Positions 35,991-44,947 of a stretch of 64,000 bases of DNA are shown here, piece by piece. The notes beneath the pieces were generated by a model. That model was not told the DNA's origin. It made no database searches and saw only the letters and a list, made by a program, of their open reading frames with translations. The first letter of the stretch is position 1; every line of letters begins with the position of its first letter. The stretch covers positions 104,850 through 168,849 of the forward strand of contig JAJYOG010000003.1 of the NCBI GenBank assembly GCA_021785935.1. The letters run 5' to 3'. A program made the translations under genes and the position numbers. This DNA is from Actinomycetes bacterium (GTDB lineage Bacteria; Actinomycetota; Thermoleophilia; BMS3ABIN01).

Positions 35991-36452
35991 ATGAAATATA
36001 TTTCCGTCATCGGTGCTGGAGCAAGTGACCCGGCAACCGGCGCCCAGGCCGAAGAGGCCGGGCGTTTGATCGCGCGGGCCGGCGCCACCCTGATCTGCGG
36101 CGGTATGGGCGGCGTGATGGAAGCTGCCTGCCGAGGAGCCAAAGCTGAGGGCGGAGTCACCATCGGCATTCTCCCCGGGCTCGATCGCGGCAACGGCAAT
36201 CACTTTCTCGATTACTCCATCTGTACCGGGATAGGCCACGCCCGCAATCTGGCGGTCGCCGCCAGCGCCGATGTAGTCATCGCCATTGGCGGCGAATTCG
36301 GCACCCTGTCGGAGATCGGGCTGGCGCTCAAAGTAGGGCGAAGGGTAGTGCTGCTGCACAGCTGGGACGTGAGCAGAGACGGCGTCATCCCCGAAGGGCT
36401 ACTGGTATCCGACTCCGCCGAGAAGGCCCTGCTGCTAGCCCTGGAAGATTAG
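35991..36452 (+). CDS. SLOG/LOG-like nucleotide-binding protein (TIGR00725 type)
   Basis: About 153 residues from ATG 35991 (the GTG at 35967 would add eight). Rossmann-like fold with YISVIGAGASDPATG, the phosphate-binding CGGMGGVMEAACRGA, and a late GGEFGTLSEIGLAL. This family resembles LOG cytokinin-activating phosphoribohydrolases and DprA-type SLOG domains, but its own substrate is unknown. It lies 51 bases behind the helicase. The stop is followed at once by an extended -10-like TGATATACT for the next gene. Confidence 0.85.
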   Translation: MKYISVIGAGASDPATGAQAEEAGRLIARAGATLICGGMGGVMEAACRGAKAEGGVTIGILPGLDRGNGNHFLDYSICTGIGHARNLAVAASADVVIAIGGEFGTLSEIGLALKVGRRVVLLHSWDVSRDGVIPEGLLVSDSAEKALLLALED

Positions 36453-36493
36453 TCGTGATATACTTCGCGATCACAGAAACTTTCTTGGTTTCT
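36453..36493 (+). promoter_or_regulatory. Promoter-like element and inverted repeat before the peptide gene
   Basis: TGATATACT (36456-36464) fits an extended -10 box. Just downstream AGAAAC and GTTTCT (36475-36493) form a perfect six-base inverted repeat around seven bases, and GCGATCA occurs twice (about 36467 and 36510). This would place a start of transcription some 60-70 bases before the peptide ATG. Inferred from sequence only. Confidence 0.4.
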
Positions 36494-36535
36494 CGGGGCT
36501 GGGGGAATTGCGATCAGCAGGAGGGAGGAGTCGGG

Positions 36536-36676
36536 ATGAAGCAGACAAAGGGAGAATTCTACGTAAAACCCGTGCTAACCAAGCACGCGAGCCTGAAAGA
36601 ACTCACGTTCGAATGCCCAACATGGCAGTGCAGTGTTGCGGTACCGGGCTGGGATCCTAGTGGACCTCATTCGTAA
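36536..36676 (+). CDS. Lasso-type leader peptide precursor (orphan RiPP candidate)
   Basis: 46 residues, ATG 36536 behind a very strong site (GGAGGGAGGAG). The ORF track's longer start at 36455 crosses the promoter region and is rejected. The leader reads YVKPVLTKHASLKELT, fitting the lasso-precursor pattern Y-x-x-P-x-L...T recognised by PqqD-like leader-binding domains; Ala replaces the usual Gly. The presumed core has CPTWQC and a Trp/Pro/Gly-rich tail (VAVPGWDPSGPHS). It has no standard ring Asp/Glu at position 7-9, so a true lasso fold is doubtful. A terminator follows within 30 bases. No maturation enzymes are adjacent. Confidence 0.65.
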   Translation: MKQTKGEFYVKPVLTKHASLKELTFECPTWQCSVAVPGWDPSGPHS

Positions 36677-36701
36677 GTAACGCCCACTCTTCAGAATTAT
36701 A

Positions 36702-36732
36702 AGAGGATGGCTTCGGCTGTCCTCTTTTTTTA
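36702..36732 (+). terminator. Rho-independent terminator of the peptide gene
   Basis: AGAGGATGGCTTCGGCTGTCCTCT hairpin elements: AGAGGA pairs with TCCTCT, with an inner GC-TTCG-GC tetraloop, followed by TTTTTTTA. It closes a short monocistronic peptide transcript and separates it from the convergent hemC. Confidence 0.88.
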
Positions 36733-36758
36733 TTCCCGCTGGCACATCGGTTTGGCAA

Positions 36759-37736
36759 TCAGGGATGATTGATGGCGGCAGCGCCTTCCTCACCGGCAGC
36801 CCGGACTTCGGCCAGAATCCTGTCGCCGCCGGCTTTGTACATACGCTGCGCCAGTCTTAATCCCAGCTCGGCGGCTTCCGCCGGCGGCCCCTGGATCCTG
36901 TCCTTGATGAAATCGGTTCCATCCAGCGATCCCAGGTATGCGTTCATGATCAGGTCACCGTCAAAGACCACGGCATGAGCACCGATCGGCACCTGGCAAC
37001 CACCCTCTAGCTCGCGCATGAGCGCGCGCTCGGCCATGACGGCAGCCGCGGCGTCCTCATCGTTAAAACATCCAAGCAGTTTGCTGACCAGGGGCTCGTC
37101 ATCCCTGGCTTCAATAGCGATTACCCCCTGGCCGACCGCGGGAATCATTTGCTCGGTGGTAAAGAAAAAAGAAGCTTCATCCTCCCGTTCCAGCCGCCGT
37201 ATGCCAGCCGCTGCCAGGATGGTGCCGTCCAGCTCCAGCTCGCCGATCTTCCTGATTCGGGTATCCACGTTGCCGCGGATGTCGACAACCTCAAGGTCGG
37301 GCCTCAAGGCTTTCAGTTGGGAACGGCGCCTGAGGCTGCTGGTGCCAACTTTGGCTCCCTGCGGAATATCGGCAAAGTTGCGAAGGCCTGAGTTGCCCGC
37401 GATAAATGCATCACGCGGATCTTCACGCCTGCCATATGCGGCGATTGCCAGGCCGACCGGGATCTCGGTAGGCAAATCCTTGCAACTGTGAACGCCGATA
37501 TCGATCTCGCCGGAGAGGAGCTCGTTCTCTATTTCCTTGACGAATAATCCCTTGTCGCCAATCTTCGCCAGCGGGGAATCGAGAATCTTGTCACCCGAGG
37601 TGGTGATGGTCTTGATCCTTACCGACACTTCGACGTGCTTTTTCTGAATGACCCAGGCGACGTGCCGCGCCTGGAAGAGGGCCAGCTCGCTCCCCCTGGT
37701 GCCCAAAGTTATTGAGTCAATCTTCGAGGTGTTCAC
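36759..37736 (-). CDS. hemC: Porphobilinogen deaminase
   Basis: Joins four porphobilinogens to hydroxymethylbilane using a dipyrromethane cofactor bound to Cys247 (EGGCQVPIGAH). N-terminal LGTRGSELALFQA and substrate-binding GVHSCKDLPTEIP (catalytic Asp87) with the arginine-rich SSLRRRSQL are all present. 325 residues, complete. The start lies inside the end of hemA (20-base overlap), so translation is probably coupled. Feeds the CobA-HemD step encoded 15 kb away on the same strand. Confidence 0.96.
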   Translation of the reverse strand: MNTSKIDSITLGTRGSELALFQARHVAWVIQKKHVEVSVRIKTITTSGDKILDSPLAKIGDKGLFVKEIENELLSGEIDIGVHSCKDLPTEIPVGLAIAAYGRREDPRDAFIAGNSGLRNFADIPQGAKVGTSSLRRRSQLKALRPDLEVVDIRGNVDTRIRKIGELELDGTILAAAGIRRLEREDEASFFFTTEQMIPAVGQGVIAIEARDDEPLVSKLLGCFNDEDAAAAVMAERALMRELEGGCQVPIGAHAVVFDGDLIMNAYLGSLDGTDFIKDRIQGPPAEAAELGLRLAQRMYKAGGDRILAEVRAAGEEGAAAINHP

Positions 37737-39027
37737 TCTTGAGGCGCTCTTTCTTTTTGGTGCCGTTTAACTTGAATAACCGGCGCATTGATTCGACATA
37801 AAGATAACCGCCCCTTTCATTCGCGGCCCGCTTAAGCTCAATCGTGGGCTGGTGCAACATTTTGTTGACGATGCCGGAGGCGAGAGCCTCGATCCTGTTA
37901 ATATCTTTTTCCGTCAGCTCAGCATCAAACCTGGCAATCGCTTTTTGCAGTTCACCGTCCTTGATCTGCTCGGCCATCTCGCGCAGAGCCGTGATTGTCG
38001 GTACCACATCCAGGCTGGAAAGCCAATGGATGAAGTTACCCACTTCGGCTTCGATAATATCTTCCGCCTTACGGGCTTCTTTTTCCCGCTGGGCGGCGTT
38101 GGTGCCAGCAACGTCGTTGAGGTCGTCGATATCATACAAAAAAGCATTGTACACGTCGTTAACGCCAGGGTCGATATCCCTGGGCACGGCGATGTCGATG
38201 AAGAAAATCGGCCGGTTGTGACGCTTGCGGATCGCCCGCTCGACTTCCCCCTTGCGCAAGACATAATGGGGGGCGCCCGTGGAACTGATGACGATATCCG
38301 CCATCGGCAGATAATCACTGAGGTCCTCGAAATGAACAGCGCGGCCGTTGAACTTCTCCGCCATCTCCTCGGCCCTGGCAAAGGTCCGGTTGATGACAAT
38401 GAAACTGGTGACACCATGACCGGCCAGATGTGTCGCGGTGAGTTCGCCCATCTTGCCCGCGCCCAGCAGCAGGGCCGTACGGCCTTCAAGCTCATCAAAA
38501 ACCTTGCGCGCCATCTCCACAGCTACCGATGAAACCGAAACCGGGTTCTCGCCGATACGGGTTTCGGTGCGGACTCTCTTTCCCACTTCCAGCGCATGCC
38601 GGAAAAGGCGGTTTAGAAGGACGCTCGTGCTTTCACGCTCATGAGCGGAATGAAAAGCGGCCTTGATCTGGCCCATGATCTGGGCTTCACCTACAACCAG
38701 GGAATCGAGGCTGCCCGCGACCCTGTACAGATGCCCGACCGCCGACTCGCCTTCATGGTAATAGGTACAGTCTTCCAGATCGCTCAGATCCACCGTGGTG
38801 ATATGAGCCAGAGCCGCCATGGCCTCCCGGCGGCCGATCTCCGGGCGGGATGCGACAACATAGACTTCGGTGCGGTTGCAGGTTGAAAGGGATACGACTT
38901 CGGAAATGCCGTCATTGTCGAGAAGATGGCTGGAAAGGCTGCCGCATTTTTCCTCATCCAGGGCAACCTTTTCGCGCAGCTCGACGGGGGCTGTCTTGTG
39001 ATTTATGCCAAGTACCGCGAGATGCAT
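37717..39027 (-). CDS. hemA: Glutamyl-tRNA reductase
   Basis: First committed step of C5-pathway tetrapyrrole synthesis: NADPH reduction of glutamyl-tRNA to glutamate-1-semialdehyde. Catalytic Cys50 in SLSTCNRTEVY, N-terminal GINHKTAPVELRE, and NADPH-binding LLLGAGKMGELTA. 436 residues. Upstream sirC-like gene overlaps by 25 bases and downstream hemC by 20, a compact hem operon. GSA aminotransferase (hemL) and hemB are not in the window. Confidence 0.96.
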   Translation of the reverse strand: MHLAVLGINHKTAPVELREKVALDEEKCGSLSSHLLDNDGISEVVSLSTCNRTEVYVVASRPEIGRREAMAALAHITTVDLSDLEDCTYYHEGESAVGHLYRVAGSLDSLVVGEAQIMGQIKAAFHSAHERESTSVLLNRLFRHALEVGKRVRTETRIGENPVSVSSVAVEMARKVFDELEGRTALLLGAGKMGELTATHLAGHGVTSFIVINRTFARAEEMAEKFNGRAVHFEDLSDYLPMADIVISSTGAPHYVLRKGEVERAIRKRHNRPIFFIDIAVPRDIDPGVNDVYNAFLYDIDDLNDVAGTNAAQREKEARKAEDIIEAEVGNFIHWLSSLDVVPTITALREMAEQIKDGELQKAIARFDAELTEKDINRIEALASGIVNKMLHQPTIELKRAANERGGYLYVESMRRLFKLNGTKKKERLKSEHLED

Positions 39028-39635
39028 GTTTCAATCTCCGACCGGGCGGCCGACTCGCCGCTGTCCTTGAGCAGCGGCACCAGGTCAAGCGCCGCCAGTT
39101 CAGTAAGACACTCTTTTTTCTTTACCTCGTCCTGTATTTGGGAGATAACCTCTTCCCTGGCCTCTCCCAGAAGTTCCAGGGCATCAGCCCATTCCTCGGA
39201 GAACTCTTCTTCCAGCTGCCGGCGCAGCCTCTTGGAAAGAGCCGGTAGCCGTCCGCCGGTGGAAACGGTGAGCATCAACTCTCCGCGCCGCACGATGGAC
39301 GGAACATAAAAATTGCATTGGCCAGGCTTGTCGACCACATTTAAAAGCACCTGCCGCTCCTGTGCTTCGGTTTCAACCGCCCGGTTTACCGCTTCATCAT
39401 CGGTGGCTGCTATCACTAAAAAAGCACCATCGAGGTCTCCGGTTTCATAACCGCGCGCGATGTGCTCGAAGCCGCCAACAAACTCCTCAAAACCCGGATC
39501 AAGCTCCGGTGAGATAACCTTGACCAAGGCGCCGCACTCCAGCAGAGCCGCAGCTTTGCGCGACGCGACCCTGCCGCCGCCTATGAGGACGCACGGACGT
39601 CCTTCTATTTTGAGATTAGCCGGATAGAGAGCCAC
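39003..39635 (-). CDS. Precorrin-2 dehydrogenase (siroheme synthase N-domain)
   Basis: NAD-dependent oxidation of precorrin-2 to sirohydrochlorin, possibly also iron insertion as in Met8. 210 residues with Rossmann LIGGGRVASRKAAALLECG, VIAATDDEAVNRAVE and the family's VDKPGQCNFYVPSIVRRGE. This makes the siroheme precursor needed by the Ahb branch encoded downstream, and links the hemA/hemC genes to that alternative pathway. Spaced three bases behind ccsB. Confidence 0.93.
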   Translation of the reverse strand: MALYPANLKIEGRPCVLIGGGRVASRKAAALLECGALVKVISPELDPGFEEFVGGFEHIARGYETGDLDGAFLVIAATDDEAVNRAVETEAQERQVLLNVVDKPGQCNFYVPSIVRRGELMLTVSTGGRLPALSKRLRRQLEEEFSEEWADALELLGEAREEVISQIQDEVKKKECLTELAALDLVPLLKDSGESAARSEIETCISRYLA

Positions 39636-39638
39636 ACC

Positions 39639-40706
39639 TTATCCCCCCGGAGCTGCGTAGCTGTGCAGACCAGACAGGAACAGGTTGACTCCCAGGTATG
39701 TAATCAAGACCATGATGAGGCCGATGACGGCGAGAATGGCCGAATGGCGGCCTCGCCAGCCCATCGTCAGCCTCGTGTGCAGATAGCCGCCGTAGAACAG
39801 CCAGGTGATGAGGGACCAGGTCTCCTTCGGATCCCATCCCCACCAGCGGCCCCAGGCCTGGTCGGCCCAAATGGCGCCGGTAATAATGCCGATAGTCAGC
39901 AGCGGAAAACCAAAAGCAATGCCGCGGTAACTTACTTCATCCAGTACATCGAGCGAGGGCAGGCGTTTGGCAAAACCCGGCTTCGATCCGCCCTTACCGG
40001 CAAAGTACCCCAGCACCATGCCGATTAAAAGCCCGACAACGCCGCCGCCGATTATCTTGATGTAATCGCTGGCTGCATAGACATTGCTGGTGAGCCGGGT
40101 CACGGGATCCATGACCTTGGCGGGATTGGCGAGCTTGGAGCCTGCCCATAAGCCCAGGACCAGTCCCAGAGTCGAGAGCAGGAGCACAAAGGTGTACATT
40201 ACATTCTTGTAGTGCTTCTTCAGCAGATATTCCTGGACTATATAGAAGAAGCCGGCGCCGAACGAAAGCGCGAAGAGTCCATAAGAAAGCATGGCGATGG
40301 TGACGTGTACCCAGAGCCAGTAGCTCTGCAGGGCCGGCGCCAGGGGTTCGGGGCCGGTGTAGAAAACGTAGCCGACACTGGTGACCAGGAATGCAGTGGG
40401 TACGACTACCGCGCCTGCTGCCTGCACCGGATAAAACCTCTGGGCGATGAGGAAGAAGAAGACGATGCCCCAGCCAAACAATGACAGGGATTCGTACAGG
40501 TTGGCCATCGGTGCGTGGCCGGAATCAGCCCAGCGCAATCCCAGCGCCACGGTATGGGTCAACAGCGCCAGATAAAGAAGCATAGTCGCCAGACGCACAG
40601 CTTTATCGCTGCGGGAAATCAAAAACCAGATGTAAATCGAACCCGAGACCAGGTACGTAATTACAGTGGCTACGATTAAAATCTGTTCAATTGTGGACAC
40701 GTCCAT
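39639..40706 (-). CDS. ccsB: Cytochrome c assembly protein CcsB/CcsA (ResC) type
   Basis: Membrane haem-handling half of System II cytochrome c synthase. 355 residues, about eight TM helices, with the tryptophan-rich WWD haem-binding motif (AWGRWWGWDPKETW) and conserved histidines in TM segments (ALLTHTVALGLRW; YLHTRLTM). Works with ResB, encoded directly upstream with no gap, to attach haem to CxxCH apocytochromes, several of which are encoded in the next 9 kb. Confidence 0.94.
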   Translation of the reverse strand: MDVSTIEQILIVATVITYLVSGSIYIWFLISRSDKAVRLATMLLYLALLTHTVALGLRWADSGHAPMANLYESLSLFGWGIVFFFLIAQRFYPVQAAGAVVVPTAFLVTSVGYVFYTGPEPLAPALQSYWLWVHVTIAMLSYGLFALSFGAGFFYIVQEYLLKKHYKNVMYTFVLLLSTLGLVLGLWAGSKLANPAKVMDPVTRLTSNVYAASDYIKIIGGGVVGLLIGMVLGYFAGKGGSKPGFAKRLPSLDVLDEVSYRGIAFGFPLLTIGIITGAIWADQAWGRWWGWDPKETWSLITWLFYGGYLHTRLTMGWRGRHSAILAVIGLIMVLITYLGVNLFLSGLHSYAAPGG

Positions 40707-42044
40707 CTATCCGGCCTCCTGTTTGCCCAGTGTCAGTCGAAGCTCCGCTTCTATGCGGTCGAACTCGCCCTGGAATGAAACACGGGACCGGTTGCTCCGG
40801 CCCCCTAAAATTAGTTCACCGTTCTCGTCCGCCTTGAACCATATGCGCCGATGCGGGAAATATATGCTGCAGATGCCGATCATCATCAGCCCGAATCCGA
40901 CATAGATCAGAGACTTGCCCGGCGTGTACGTAACCTGAAGAACGCTAACGTAACCGCCGCTCGGCGATTGATAATAACTGCTCTGATGAAAGTTTACCTT
41001 GGTTGAGGTTATCAGCGTCAGCAACCAGTTGGAAGAGGAATAACGAAGCGGGTCGTTGACGGTGATTGTCTTGCGGGCCAGCGAGTCGCCGTTTTGGGTG
41101 AGCTCGAGGTCGCTGGAGTATAACGAAGGCCGGTATCCGGTAATACGGTCGCCATCCTTGACCGGCACTGTCTCCATGTTGAAGCCATGGTTGAGAACCC
41201 GCAGTTCCGTGTTAGGCACCGGCGCCGCTTTGCCGTCCGGTATGTCGAGCCGCTGATCGAAACCAAGCGTAGTTGAAAGGATCGCCCCCAACCCGATTAA
41301 CAGGAAACTCAAATGAAACGCGATCGACGCCAGGCCGCTCCAACGGCCTTTCTCGGCCAGGACCGACCCTGATTCTGCGGTGCGCAGATGATAGTGGTGG
41401 CTTTTGATTATGTCTTTCGCTTGAGCCACGCCCTGCTCACCAGCTCCCTCAAAGGCCGCCGCCGCGGGACATTTCCTGATGAAGATATCCTTAACCTCGA
41501 TCCGGGGCTTAAGTGCGCGCCGAAACGAGGTGGGCAGGCGGTCGATGATGCAGAAACTGATGTTGAATCCCAGCAGGTAGAGAATCGCCAGGAACCAGCG
41601 CGAGTTGTACATGTCGAACAGACCGATGTGGTTGTAGAAGCCATAGAGGGGATTCGAGACCCAGGTTGAGTTGGCCACATTTTCACCCTGGGGAAGTATG
41701 GTGCCGACTATCGCCAGGATCAGAATGACAAACAGCAGCGTCAGCGCCAGCTTCATGGAAAGCAGCATGTGTTTCACGCGTCCGCCGAAAGTGCCGAAGA
41801 TGCAAAGCACGGTCACTATGTCGACGAGCGCCAGCAGCCAGCGCAGATCGGGCGCCGATGAGCTGCGGTAATATGAGATCGACAGGACGATATCGAGGAC
41901 GAGCATCGTCACCGCCGTGATCAGCAGAATGACGAAATCGGAGGCGCTCTTCCCGAAGAAGGACTTGTCTGATCCTGTGTTTTCCGTTATAACCGCCGCT
42001 TTTTCAGAACTCAACTCTGACTCCGTAATGGCCTCCGGGCTCAC
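40707..42044 (-). CDS. resB: Cytochrome c biogenesis protein ResB
   Basis: Partner of CcsB in System II. 445 residues, GTG start. N-terminal TM helices, then the ResB core: FGGRVKHMLLSMKLALTLLFVI and GFYNHIGLFDMYNSRWFLAI, a large periplasmic beta domain, and a final TM helix (LIYVGFGLMMIGICSIYFPH). The protein is thought to deliver reduced apocytochrome and form the complex with CcsB. Gene adjacent to ccsB without spacing. Confidence 0.92.
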   Translation of the reverse strand: MSPEAITESELSSEKAAVITENTGSDKSFFGKSASDFVILLITAVTMLVLDIVLSISYYRSSSAPDLRWLLALVDIVTVLCIFGTFGGRVKHMLLSMKLALTLLFVILILAIVGTILPQGENVANSTWVSNPLYGFYNHIGLFDMYNSRWFLAILYLLGFNISFCIIDRLPTSFRRALKPRIEVKDIFIRKCPAAAAFEGAGEQGVAQAKDIIKSHHYHLRTAESGSVLAEKGRWSGLASIAFHLSFLLIGLGAILSTTLGFDQRLDIPDGKAAPVPNTELRVLNHGFNMETVPVKDGDRITGYRPSLYSSDLELTQNGDSLARKTITVNDPLRYSSSNWLLTLITSTKVNFHQSSYYQSPSGGYVSVLQVTYTPGKSLIYVGFGLMMIGICSIYFPHRRIWFKADENGELILGGRSNRSRVSFQGEFDRIEAELRLTLGKQEAG

Positions 42045-42093
42045 CTGCCCAGGCGCGTCTTAGCCTGTCTTTAGCGTCTTAGCCTGTCTTTAT

Positions 42094-43176
42094 TTAGTGT
42101 GCCGCCGGAGTGGTGACGCCGGTCGTTGTTGTCGAGGCGCCTGCCGGAGTATCAAATCTCCTGGTCGCCTTCTTGAACTTCTCGACATCCGCGTTGCCTG
42201 GTGTTGGCAGCTCGTCAACCAGTTGCCAGATCTGAACGCGATTGTTTTCCCTGTCCGCTACATAGAGCTTGTTGGAGGAACTGACAGTCATGCCCTCCGG
42301 AAAGTTGATCTGGGTGTCTTCGGTGCCGCGCTCGCCAATGATCGACTTCAGGTTGCCATCCAGATCGAACACCAAAATACGATCGGGTATGTCGCTGACA
42401 TACAACAGGCCGTTCGGGCTTATGGCCACGGACCTGGGCAAATGGAACGGGCTGCCAATACCGGCGTCAGCCCAGTTGCCTATTGCCCAACGCGGCTTGC
42501 CATCCGCCGTCAGTGCTTCCAGGCGCCAGTTGTTGGTGTCGACCACGTATACGTTGCCATTGTTGGGATCGACCGCGATACCGTTGGGAAAATCAAACTG
42601 CCCCATGGCATCGCCACGCGTTCCCCAGTGATCGAGATACTTGCCCTGGTTATCGAAGATAAAGACACCATCACGGCTGGTGACGTAGACCTTATTGTTA
42701 TAGAGGGCTACTTCGTTCGGCCGCGCCGCGGCTTGTCCCGGGGGATTGACGACGACGCCTTCCGGAGGCGCAAGGCTATAAAGATATTTACCGTACTTGT
42801 CCAGTACCCGCACCGAATAATCACAAATGTAAAGCTTGTTGTTGACGTCGTCCACCGCTAACCCGTAGGGCGAGTATAGCTGCATGTCCTGACCCTGGTC
42901 ATCCGTGAATTTGTTAATGCGATAAAGCAGGTTGCCGTCACTGTCATAGACGATGACTTCACTGTTGCCGGTGTTGCTGACATAGACGTTATCGTTGCCG
43001 TCCACCGCCACTCCCAAGGGTGTCTTGAGATCGTAGAAGGAAGTCAGCAGCGTAAACGAGGTGCCTGCGATCGGCTTGCCTTTCTGGCTAGCTTTCCGGG
43101 AAAGTGTGAGGCCTGTCACCGCCAAAGCGATTATCAAAACGCCAAGTATGATCAGCTTGCCTTTGTTCTCTTGCAT
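42094..43176 (-). CDS. NHL-repeat beta-propeller, membrane anchored
   Basis: 360 residues. One N-terminal TM helix (KLIILGVLIIALAVTGLTL), then six NHL repeats (YDLKTPLGVAVDGNDNVYVSN; YSPYGLAVDDVNNKLYICD; DFPNGIAVDPNNGNVYVVD), ending in a Thr-rich tail. Start supported by GAGGTAAGAA. A periplasmic propeller encoded between cytochrome assembly and cytochrome genes may scaffold a surface or periplasmic redox complex. This role is positional inference only. Confidence 0.85.
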   Translation of the reverse strand: MQENKGKLIILGVLIIALAVTGLTLSRKASQKGKPIAGTSFTLLTSFYDLKTPLGVAVDGNDNVYVSNTGNSEVIVYDSDGNLLYRINKFTDDQGQDMQLYSPYGLAVDDVNNKLYICDYSVRVLDKYGKYLYSLAPPEGVVVNPPGQAAARPNEVALYNNKVYVTSRDGVFIFDNQGKYLDHWGTRGDAMGQFDFPNGIAVDPNNGNVYVVDTNNWRLEALTADGKPRWAIGNWADAGIGSPFHLPRSVAISPNGLLYVSDIPDRILVFDLDGNLKSIIGERGTEDTQINFPEGMTVSSSNKLYVADRENNRVQIWQLVDELPTPGNADVEKFKKATRRFDTPAGASTTTTGVTTPAAH

Positions 43177-43257
43177 TTCTTACCTCAATTCAGCTTGAAC
43201 AGATTGCAGGGTCGATTGGAATACACTGGTGGTACTAAAGAAGATTCCTGGCCTGCC

Positions 43258-43929
43258 CTAGGAGGAAAGCCTGTCCAGTGCCTCCTGCAGCGCTGGGTCG
43301 CCGGGGTTGAATTTGTTGGCAGCGTCGTACTGTTCCTTGGCGCCGGCCGTGTCACCTTCCTGCTCGAGTAACTTTCCGAGTAGAAAGTGTGAGTTCCAAA
43401 TCATGTCGTTATCAGCGAGACTCTGTTGTACATAGTCTTTTGCGGCCCCGTTATCCCCCTTCATCATGGCGCTGGTCGCCGCTTCATATAGCGCCGAATA
43501 TTTTTCACTCTTAGGCGTACCCTCCGCCGAGCTGGTGAACATTTGTATTGAATTATCCAGCTGGTCGGCCTCTCGATAGGCGAGTCCAAGCTTATACATA
43601 TAAGTGAAGCTTCCAGGTTCCTGGTCAAGGGCGAAGCGAAGCTGCTCGATAGCGTTATCGACGTCTCCCATATCGAGATAGGCCGCGCCCAGATTGGCCC
43701 TGACCAGTGAATTATCAGGATTCTGATCGACTGTATCCTTCCATCTTTGCAAAGTCCGTTCCTGGGAACTCATCGTCTGATCGAGAGGACGGAAGTGCAG
43801 ATATAGCAGGGCGCCGCCGGTTACCAGCAACGCCAGCGCCATGATACCGATTGCTATATTTAAAATTTTCGATGCCGCGTTGGATCCGCTGTCGGTAGTG
43901 GGTAACTGGATCGCCGCCTGGTCCTTCAT
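43258..43929 (-). CDS. TPR protein, membrane anchored
   Basis: 223 residues. TM helix at about 25-47, then four or five tetratricopeptide repeats (NSLVRANLGAAYLDMGDVDNAIEQL; TYMYKLGLAYREADQLDNSI). The arrangement recalls CcmH/NrfG-type TPR chaperones that hold apocytochromes, although those belong to System I and here System II is encoded. Start after AAAGAGG. Lies between the NHL protein and a multihaem cytochrome on one strand. Confidence 0.85.
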   Translation of the reverse strand: MKDQAAIQLPTTDSGSNAASKILNIAIGIMALALLVTGGALLYLHFRPLDQTMSSQERTLQRWKDTVDQNPDNSLVRANLGAAYLDMGDVDNAIEQLRFALDQEPGSFTYMYKLGLAYREADQLDNSIQMFTSSAEGTPKSEKYSALYEAATSAMMKGDNGAAKDYVQQSLADNDMIWNSHFLLGKLLEQEGDTAGAKEQYDAANKFNPGDPALQEALDRLSS

Positions 43930-43946
43930 GTCCTTAACCTCTTTCG

Positions 43947-44768
43947 TTAATAATTGACATTATTATGGTCTGCGCCATGGCATGAAAGCGTACAGCTACC
44001 CGTGTGGTTGCCGCCATCGACGAAAGTCGGCCCTGAGTTGGCGATCAGTGAAGCGGTCACAAAGCTCGGATTAAATCGAACCAGCTCCGTAGAGGGAACT
44101 CCATGAGGGCTGTAATGACAGGCGATACAGGGAGCCTGATGGGTGATGATATGTGAATTATGCCTGCTGAAATAGGTCGTGTCGTTTATTATCGATGCGG
44201 TGCTGTGACACGACCAGCAGGCCTGGTAAGAATCCGGGTTGGGCGAGTAGGTAACGTAAGCCATGGTTTCGTAGCGGCCTCGCAGAAGCCGGCCGTAGCC
44301 GCTGTCCCCGTGAGGGTTGTGGCACTGACTGCAATTGTACGGCCCCAGCGGCGCAATACCGGCGGTGGTGTTGGGGGTGTAATTATACAAACCGTTGTTA
44401 TTGGCAAGATTGACGAAAATAGGGTGCATGGCGTTGGTGGAAGGATTTAGGTTCATCTGCGTTTCGATATTGAAATTCGATCCTGTCCCGTTATGACAGG
44501 TAAAACATAAAGCCGATTCAGGAGTACCGCGAAGAAGTTTGGCGCCTGGAGCTTCATGAGGACCATGGCATATCAGACATAACCGGGTTGAGTTGGAAAA
44601 ACCGCTGTGCGGGTTTGTGTATACCTGTGCCGCCGCAGACCCGCTGAAAAGCGCTGCGTGAATTGAAAATACTATTATTATCAAACCTGGCGCGAGAAGC
44701 ATTCTGAGCAGACCCGTTCGCAAACGAACCCGCCCAAAAACTTCCCGGCCAATAAAGCTCACTACCAT
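43947..44768 (-). CDS. Multihaem c-type cytochrome (six haem sites)
   Basis: 273 residues from ATG 44768 (the TTG at 44795 is the track start; neither has a clear ribosome site). Long hydrophobic signal, then haem motifs CLICH, CFTCH, CSQCH, CWSCH and CIACH, plus a last one with an extra residue, CTLSCH (C-x3-CH). Spacing such as CLICHGPHEAPGAKLLRG is typical of doubled-CxxCH periplasmic cytochromes. Role: electron transfer outside the cytoplasmic membrane, loaded by the ResB/CcsB system encoded downstream. Confidence 0.9.
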   Translation of the reverse strand: MVVSFIGREVFGRVRLRTGLLRMLLAPGLIIIVFSIHAALFSGSAAAQVYTNPHSGFSNSTRLCLICHGPHEAPGAKLLRGTPESALCFTCHNGTGSNFNIETQMNLNPSTNAMHPIFVNLANNNGLYNYTPNTTAGIAPLGPYNCSQCHNPHGDSGYGRLLRGRYETMAYVTYSPNPDSYQACWSCHSTASIINDTTYFSRHNSHIITHQAPCIACHYSPHGVPSTELVRFNPSFVTASLIANSGPTFVDGGNHTGSCTLSCHGADHNNVNY

Positions 44769-44947
44769 ATGTACATCCGTGAACGTGCCGGACAATCGCC
44801 GACTTCAACTGGGAACGAAAAGTTCTTCCCCCGCATCCTGCTAACCCTTGTCCGAATGACCGGAGTCCGAGATGTTTCCGGTAACCATAGCGGCTCAAAT
44901 AAGTATGAATGAATTTTTCCTGTATATCCAGCACTTCTCAGACATCG

